From Prunus persica (lineage: Eukaryota > Streptophyta > Magnoliopsida > Rosales > Rosaceae), in assembly GCF_000346465.2 (NCBI RefSeq), contig NC_034013.1:15503757-15567756 (forward strand): a stretch of DNA of 64,000 bases, read 5' to 3'. Of this stretch, positions 57,609 to 64,000 are shown one piece after another. How positions within the stretch are numbered: position 1 is the first letter of the stretch; every line of letters starts with the position of its first letter. The position numbers and the translations under genes are program-made. The notes beneath the pieces are model-generated. The model was given only the letters and a program-made list of their open reading frames with translations. It had not been told where the DNA came from and made no database searches.

Positions 57609-58715
57609 CATATAGCATCTGATGCATTTTTTTCTTCTGACAATTTAAAAGGTTCTTTGTTGATGTGACCTAAACAGTCTCAAAAACTAAAACCTCATTG
57701 GAATATATATATTGTCTCCGGAATGAAGCGCTGCCTTTCATCAGGGGCAGCAGCAGCAGCCAGCACACAATGCTTCCAAGCATCCAAATTTGCTGGGCTT
57801 TCTTTTCAAGTGATGCCAAATTTGGTAACAATCATTATTCATGAAGATATATATATATAGATTCAGACTCCGGTCGAATCGAATATTCAACTACACAACC
57901 ATGTGGGTCTAGCAAAGTTAAACCCTCCATTTTATAAACTTTATCTAACACAAAGATTTGCTGTTAATTAACTATATAGTTCAACCAAGAATCAAGATCC
58001 TCTTCTTGTTTTGGCTAGTGATCTTGACTTTTAATCCAAATTTCATTGGAAACTCATAGATTATGATGTGTTTTTCAAGTATTAATGCTAAATATATAGG
58101 CTAAGAAAGTGTGAGGGCTTTTAAAATTTTGAAAGTTATGGATAGTAGTCAAGACAATGCGGAAATCCGAATCCAATCTATAAATGGACAATCTATATAC
58201 TACGTTAATTAGGAGAGAAATTTATACATGTGATTGTATCATCGTTATGCACGTCATATGTTATAACACAAAATTTTATTAAATATAAACATTAATATAA
58301 TATGACATGACACTGAAAAATTCTCCTTTAATTACATGCAACACTTCGATTAAGTCCTTAACAGAAACCTTGCAGGGTTGATTTCGATACCACCAAGATG
58401 AATTGACCTGATATCTTTCGTATTCCATTAGCAAGATTTATATCCCTTTGACTTTGACCTCATTATAAACTAATTTATCCTTGTTGCATATGCTATTGCT
58501 ACCGGCTAATTAAACAGTTTCCATGGCAAAAAACCAAATAAAAAATAAAAAAATAAAAAATTCACAAAAGCCAAAAACAAGAAAACAAAAACTAACAAAC
58601 AAAACAAAACCAAAAGAGTAAACGTTGGATTTGATATATTTTTTTTAAGACAAAACAGCTAACAATCATATTCACAATTTGTGATTAAATTAGAGATTCC
58701 ATAATTATTTTTGTT

Positions 58716-58743
<28 letters not shown>
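58716..58743. repeat. (GA)n microsatellite
   Basis: A GA run of about 28 bases in gene-free DNA. Confidence 0.9.
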
Positions 58744-58747
<4 letters not shown>

Positions 58748-61150
58748 TGCTTTTATTCTTAATCATATTTCTTAATCTCTTGTGTGGTCTATTATCTCTT
58801 TGTGGTGGCCAAAATAAAGCAATGTCGTTCTCATTACAAATAATGCTATGTGCTGATAATGCAGGGTTTAAACTGAAAACCCAATCATAACCCTTAATTG
58901 GCTTAGACTAACTCCACGTCTTCTTTCCTCATCTTTTTCTTTTATCCAATTACTCATGAAGATAATTATGCATAGGCCCGCAGGGTTGTTAATCATGGCA
59001 CATTGTGATCTTGGAGAGATTAAAGAGAGTTATATATAGAGATTGCTTCTACGCCTTTTGCAAAAACTAAAGACACATATGCAGAAATGTACACCACTCT
59101 CATTTGTGCATATACTTTTTGTGCCCTTGTTCCTTGCACTACACTACTCACATTTGCAGTACAATAATTCATCTAAACTAATCGGTACGTCAATAATGCA
59201 CGCGTAACGAATGATGAAAATTAAAATATAATCTGATATCAGAATTTAATAACGAAATATTACCATGTTCAAATGCGACAATCTATTTTTTTAAATGTTT
59301 TTTTAGGTGAAATTTTGGGATTCCAACATAATGTAAATGAGGTAATACCTTTGAGAAAAGAAAAGACATCACCAAAATTTGGAAAAACATCAACCACTTT
59401 TTTCTTTTGCATGTTTGTAATGTTTATTTTGGCAGAGGTATTTCCGCTAATATAGGCAGGAAAACGATACTTTCCCTTTCTTTTTTTTTAAAATTCCCAG
59501 AATTGTTCCTTCTTCTTTTTTCGATCAATTGTATTTCCGTTACTATAGGCAGGAAACAATCTATAAAAAGCAAAAGTTTTGCCATTGATAGTAAACAGAA
59601 ATTTTATTTTTAAATGACAAAGATACACCGTTGAATCAATATAGAAACGAAACGATTACGTTTTCAAGTTAATCAGATACGTAGCTGTCTATATTTCTTG
59701 GATTATATGCTAGCTTTTTCATCCAAGAAAGGAAAAAGACGACCTAATTCTGTTATAGCTTCATCTTCGTGGCATATATCTTGACAATACTATCATAGTT
59801 GATAGAGTATGATTTTTCATTTAATTGCAGTGTAATTCAACATAAGTATTATCTTATATTGCTTGAGAATGTGTTTGAAATTGCATTCCTGTGTTTGGTA
59901 TGTGCACTCTTGGGAATGCACTTCGCACATACCCTTGGATGAGCTTGGGAAATTTTTCCCCCCCACTTGGGAAAATATTTAATGCAAATTTTTATGACTA
60001 ACTTACCTATATTCTAGTTTTAAAATACCATGTTTTACCCTTAGAAAAATTCTTCATATTTCTTTCTTTGTAATAAAAAAAAAAGTTAAGGGTATTGTTG
60101 GAAGACTGAACAATTTTTCATTCTTAATAATATTGCACAAACTAAATATGGGAATGAGATAAAATGGCATTTCCATCTCATGGGATTAGACATGGGAAGT
60201 TCATTTCCAAAGAAGTTCAATCCGTAAACCGAATGAGCCCTAATACATTAACAGAAAGCAAGCTTCGAGAGTACCAATCATCTTCAATTTACGACCTATA
60301 TATATTTGCAACTGAGTTAATTTCATCATAGATAACAATGCATACATGATAATATTGAAACAGAAACCTATACATGAGGAGCGGAGCTAAGCTACGTAAA
60401 GGTCTAAAATGGTTGTAGCCTCCCAACCTAAAAAAAAAAAAAACATTTTGAAGTTTTATGCATGCATGTTATGTAAAAAAAGTTATGTCATATGTATAAA
60501 GTATTTCTGAAATTAATATTATGTCGAGATACGTAACAATGAAGCGCTACAGCTTTTTGAGTTTTAAAGTTGATCATTATACAATTGTACAAAAAAGTTT
60601 TCACATAATATTTCATAACCACACCGATAAAGTATTTTAAAATTTACATCGATAAAGTATTTTGAAATTCTGTGATCGCATCGATGAAACGTTTAGAATT
60701 TCAAATTTAATTTTAAAATTGACGACACAAAAAGATTTCATATACTAGTGCTTTCCATGACGGCACCGACGGAGTATTCTGGATATTAAAATGCTGTAGT
60801 CATCATCTCTCTATCAGTATTGTGAGTGTGGTGAGTGATTGAAATTCAAATATTGTTTTTGTTGCATGAATTTTGAAGGAAAAAAAAAATGTAACTGAAA
60901 TGAAAATGTGGAAGAATCCAACTCATTGAAAACAAAATCCAACCAAAACAATTAATTTGATGATATCCGCAAACCAAAACAAAACAAGCAAATGCAATGA
61001 AAGCGAGGATGCCATGAAGGAAATCCAGAAACAAGCTTAAAAACCATCAAAATTCAAAACCACCACCATCCAGAAACCTTACCATATGCGCTTGCAACGC
61101 AACCGAGACTTGTCGTTTTGTTTACTAATGGGATCAGGCCTCCTAAGTTT

Positions 61151-62221
61151 CTAACACGTGCAGAAACGGCCGTTAGCAGTTTCGGTACGTCTTGGCCGCA
61201 ATCCCAAACGGCGACTTGTACCCCGTCGTGGGTCCCGGAACACCCTCTTTCTTTTCTGTAAAATAAAATAAAATTTATTAAAAGAAATATTTTCCTTACT
61301 CTTTTTATATACACGCATTATTTAATACATTACTCTCTCCACACAGCGAATATAACCAGAAGCAAAAGAGAGAGAGAGAATCTAGAGCAAGAGAGAGAAG
61401 GAGAGGAAGAAGAAGAGGAGCTGGGGTCATACTCACCGTCTTCTTCTTATCAAATTCGTAAGCTTTTACTTTGTGTTCGTGTTTCTGTGAAGTTTTCTGG
61501 TTCCATTTTGCCATGGTTTAGCTTTTTCGTTTTGTTTGGGGAGCTACCATTTCTTCAATTCCTGGTAAGGAAGAGAGAAGAAGAGCTCATGGGTTATTTG
61601 CTATTGACGGGGAATTGGGAATGGATCTCTTTCGTTGTTTTTCTTTGTTAGAGAACAGTTGTTCGTATTTGGATTTAGCTGCTGCATTAACATTTTGATT
61701 ACAGTCTGGGATGTGGATAATCAGTTTTCAATTGATTATCTTTTCCTTTTTCTTTTTCTGGAGTTTTCTATGTTGGTCTGAATCCCGAGATCTGATTTGG
61801 GCAATTTTCATCTTTGGCAATGGATTGGATATATACATGCAAGTTTATGTTTCTCACTCAAATTTTAGCCGTTTTACTTGTTATCAATGAGTAATGAATA
61901 TTTGATACATAAAGATATGATATTGATCTAAAATGCATTGCTGCATGTGCTTTTCTATATAGGAGATTTTTCTGGGATTTGCATTAACCACCCCTCCATT
62001 CTCTGTTATGTTGTATGATATTTGCTATGTGAAATCAGTATTAGTGATATCTTGATTTAATTCAAGGATTGTCTGTTTGGCAGATACCTAGCTCATAATT
62101 GCTTTTGCATATGGAGTAATTAAGGCGTAGAATTTCGTTTTGTTTACTCATTGATTTTGTTTTCATGGGTAACAAAGGAAGGGTTTCTTTCCAGCTGGTC
62201 AAATTGGAGAATTCCAACAAC
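61151..62221 (+). promoter_or_regulatory. Promoter and leader of the F-box/kelch gene
   Basis: A G-box core CACGTG lies at 61155-61160, in a stretch of higher GC than its surroundings. A TATA box (TATATAC) lies at 61307-61313. The GA-rich leader that follows has a donor-like GTAAGC at 61458-61463. A good acceptor (TTTCTTTCCAG) ends at about 62195, 26 bases before the start codon. This implies a leader intron of roughly 740 bases. G-boxes bind bZIP and bHLH factors in light and abscisic acid responses (general knowledge). Confidence 0.6.
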
Positions 62222-63553
62222 ATGTTGGAGGGTCCTTCCTATCTTGTGTCAAGGGAGTTGCCGAGCTCATGCGAGCAGGAGAGCAAATGGATTTACAATA
62301 CTCACCGTGTTATGGAGCTCTCAAACAATAAGCGCCCCCTTGCAGACGGGGAAGAACTCACATTGAGGAAGGCATGCAAGCTATCAGATGCTGTTCTAGG
62401 AGGTGAAGCAGTTGTGGATCTAAATGGCCTTTCTCTTTCCCCTGCCAAGGACCAGTCAAATGACCAGCATCATGAAGGTGGAAATTCTGATTCAAGTTCA
62501 CTAATCAACCAACTTGGTCGGGATAACTCAATAAGCTGTCTCCTTCGCTGCTCGAGGTCTGATTATGGCTCAATTGCCTCATTGAATAAAAACTTCCGCT
62601 CTCTAATTCGGAGTGGGGAGCTGTACACACTGAGGCGGAAAATGGATATTGTTGAACATTGGGTTTACTTCTCTTGCAACCTCCTTGAATGGGAGGCATT
62701 TGATCCCGATCGCAGACGTTGGATGCATTTGCCTAGAATGACGTCAAATGATTGTTTCATGTGTTCGGACAAGGAGTCGTTGGCCGTTGGTACCGAACTT
62801 CTTGTTTTTGGAAAGGAAATAACGTCCCATGTTATTTATAGATACAGCATTTTGACCAACACGTGGTCATCCGGCACTAAGATGAATACACCTAGATGCT
62901 TGTTCGGTTCTGCTAGCCGTGGGGAAATTGCAATTCTAGCTGGTGGTTGCGATCCACGTGGCAATATCTTGAACTCTGCTGAGCTGTATAATTCAGAAAC
63001 AGGAACTTGGCTGACTCTTCCAAGCATGAATAAACCTAGAAAAATGTGTTCTGGGGTATTTATGGATGGGAAGTTTTATGTCATTGGTGGGATAGGAGTG
63101 GGCGATCCAAAGCAACTAACAAGCGGAGAGGTGTACGATTTGGAGAAGACGACCTGGACTGAGATACCAAACATGTTCCCTGGACGAAATGGAGGAGCTG
63201 GGGCAGCTGAGGCGCCTGCTGCAGCTGAGGCACCTCCTCTGCTTGCAGTGGTAAATAACATATTGTATGCTGCAGATTATGCAGAAAAGGAGGTGAGGAA
63301 ATACGATAAGGAGAAGAACGTGTGGGTGGCTGTTGGGAGATTGCCTGAGCGGGCTGTCTCGATGAATGGTTGGGGATTAGCATTTAGGGCATGTGGTGAT
63401 CGGTTAATTGTGATTGGTGGACCTAGGGTATTAGGAGGAGGGACAATTGAACTTAATTCTTGGGTCCCTGATGGAAGCTCACCACAATGGGACCTGCTTG
63501 CCAGAAAACCGTCTGGCAGCTTTGTGTATAATTGTGCGGTGATGGGATGCTAA
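62222..63553 (+). CDS. F-box/kelch-repeat protein, SKIP11-like
   Basis: Single coding exon. I chose ATG 62222 (443 residues, MLEGPSYLVSRELPSSCEQE) because it matches the known SKIP11-type N-terminus. The in-frame ATG at 62165 lies upstream of a strong 3' splice site and probably belongs to the leader intron. An F-box-like segment (LGRDNSISCLLRCSRSDYGS) at about residues 97-140 is followed by kelch blades: MNTPRCLFGSASRGEIAILA, SGVFMDGKFYVIGGIG and LAFRACGDRLIVIGGP. The family ending FVYNCAVMGC is intact. F-box proteins dock on SKP1 (ASK) in SCF ubiquitin ligases, and the kelch propeller binds the target. An Ala/Glu-rich insert near residue 340 is slightly longer than in the Arabidopsis protein I recall. 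Confidence 0.95.
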   Translation: MLEGPSYLVSRELPSSCEQESKWIYNTHRVMELSNNKRPLADGEELTLRKACKLSDAVLGGEAVVDLNGLSLSPAKDQSNDQHHEGGNSDSSSLINQLGRDNSISCLLRCSRSDYGSIASLNKNFRSLIRSGELYTLRRKMDIVEHWVYFSCNLLEWEAFDPDRRRWMHLPRMTSNDCFMCSDKESLAVGTELLVFGKEITSHVIYRYSILTNTWSSGTKMNTPRCLFGSASRGEIAILAGGCDPRGNILNSAELYNSETGTWLTLPSMNKPRKMCSGVFMDGKFYVIGGIGVGDPKQLTSGEVYDLEKTTWTEIPNMFPGRNGGAGAAEAPAAAEAPPLLAVVNNILYAADYAEKEVRKYDKEKNVWVAVGRLPERAVSMNGWGLAFRACGDRLIVIGGPRVLGGGTIELNSWVPDGSSPQWDLLARKPSGSFVYNCAVMGC

Positions 63554-64000
63554 GATCTGGTTTCAGTGACACCGTGTGTGCTGTGTGGAATCCTGGGTGG
63601 AATTTGCAATCTTCGCTTTTCAAGGAGATGGGGTTCCGGCTCGTGGGTAATCTCTGCCCTCCTTTTTTGGGGAAATTCAGGTTTTTATTTAGAGTCATAG
63701 ATACATTCACAGAAGGAGGCCTGAAGAGTTGTTTTTCCCTTTTTTTCTTCTTTTGAACTTTATTGCGTTGCGTCTTTTTTCCCCCTTTGGTAACTTTTGA
63801 GCTTCTGAAAGGTTGGCATCATGTAGAATGGGCAAAGGTGAATAAACTGAAGTACTGGTACATGTTTTAGGTTGTGATGACTATTTTCATAAGTTTTATT
63901 GAAGCATTGCAGAATTGTGTAATGGTTCAAGTTTTTCGTTTCCTTTATTTCTCAAGCAATTATATCTCAAGTTCTCAAAAAAGAAAAGAAAATTGACATC
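63554..64000 (+). other. 3' UTR and downstream flank of the F-box/kelch gene
   Basis: No gene is seen. T-rich stretches and AATAAA-like signals (GAATAAAC near 63839) fit a 3' UTR and polyadenylation region. Confidence 0.5.

Larger units (their letters stand above)
50870..61150. other. Gene-poor AT-rich region of about 10 kb
   Basis: No protein-coding or stable RNA gene was recognised on either strand. All open frames are short and lack family motifs; several are made by simple repeats. Items that can be supported are listed separately: a MITE-like element, a SINE and microsatellites. Two further stretches (56750-56910 and 59860-60240) have the look of old transposon debris, for example CCCGTTTGATA and CAAACGAG near their ends, but no clear boundaries. 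Confidence 0.6.

Noticed and set aside
61054..61314. 86-codon minus-strand frame upstream of the F-box/kelch gene
   Set aside because: It covers the GC-richer promoter and TATA region and has no family motif.
62165..62221. Upstream ATG for the F-box/kelch protein
   Set aside because: It lies before a strong 3' splice site, and the residues it adds are not seen in SKIP11-type proteins.

Overview
This window is plant nuclear DNA. The genes are split by AT-rich GT-AG introns, microsatellites are frequent, and LTR, LINE, SINE and MITE debris fills the spacers. Every recognisable protein is a land-plant family (IQD, plant ABCA half transporter, PRE-type bHLH, PLS-class PPR, SKIP11-like F-box/kelch). 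Codon use and protein similarity suggest a woody eudicot, possibly Rosaceae, but the species is inference only.

Layout: (1) 1967-4844 (+), an IQ67-domain calmodulin-binding protein. (2) 5529-10588 (-), a complete 16-exon ABCA2-type half transporter that converges on the IQD gene and carries one GC-AG intron. (3) 11780-18471 and 21037-25790 (+), two intact tandem ABCA7-type half transporters with 18 exons each and identical intron phases. An orphan exon-2 copy lies between them (20383-20763) and a truncated exon-18 copy lies downstream (27879-28047). (4) 26380-28230, a junk-rich junction with a LINE remnant, a cluster of GC-centred palindromes, a 178-bp-period tandem duplication and a duplicated ABCA 3' flank. 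(5) 28373-29864 (+), a secreted-type galactose mutarotase-like protein. (6) 33033-33710 (-) RING-H2 protein, 34101-35804 (-) PPR protein, 36271-38267 (-) VPS29. (7) 39608-46256, a complete young LTR element on the minus strand with 172-bp LTRs, a 5-bp TSD, PBS-like and PPT sites and no visible gag-pol. It carries fused fragments of two host genes (a TPR-like protein and an Aux/IAA protein) and an antisense 183-codon coiled-coil ORF. (8) 46257-49800, repeat-derived sequence. (9) 49812-50467 (-), a PRE/KIDARI-type atypical bHLH. (10) 50870-61300, about 10 kb of AT-rich DNA with no gene seen, containing a full-length SINE and a MITE. (11) 62222-63553 (+), an F-box/kelch SKIP11-like protein.

The set PRE bHLH, ABCA2, ABCA7-type tandem array, mutarotase, VPS29 and PPR matches a block I recall from Arabidopsis chromosome 3 (At3g47710 to about At3g47840). 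The core of the window is therefore an old conserved neighbourhood in which the ABCA array is still expanding and decaying. The most unusual object is the LTR element at 39608-46256.
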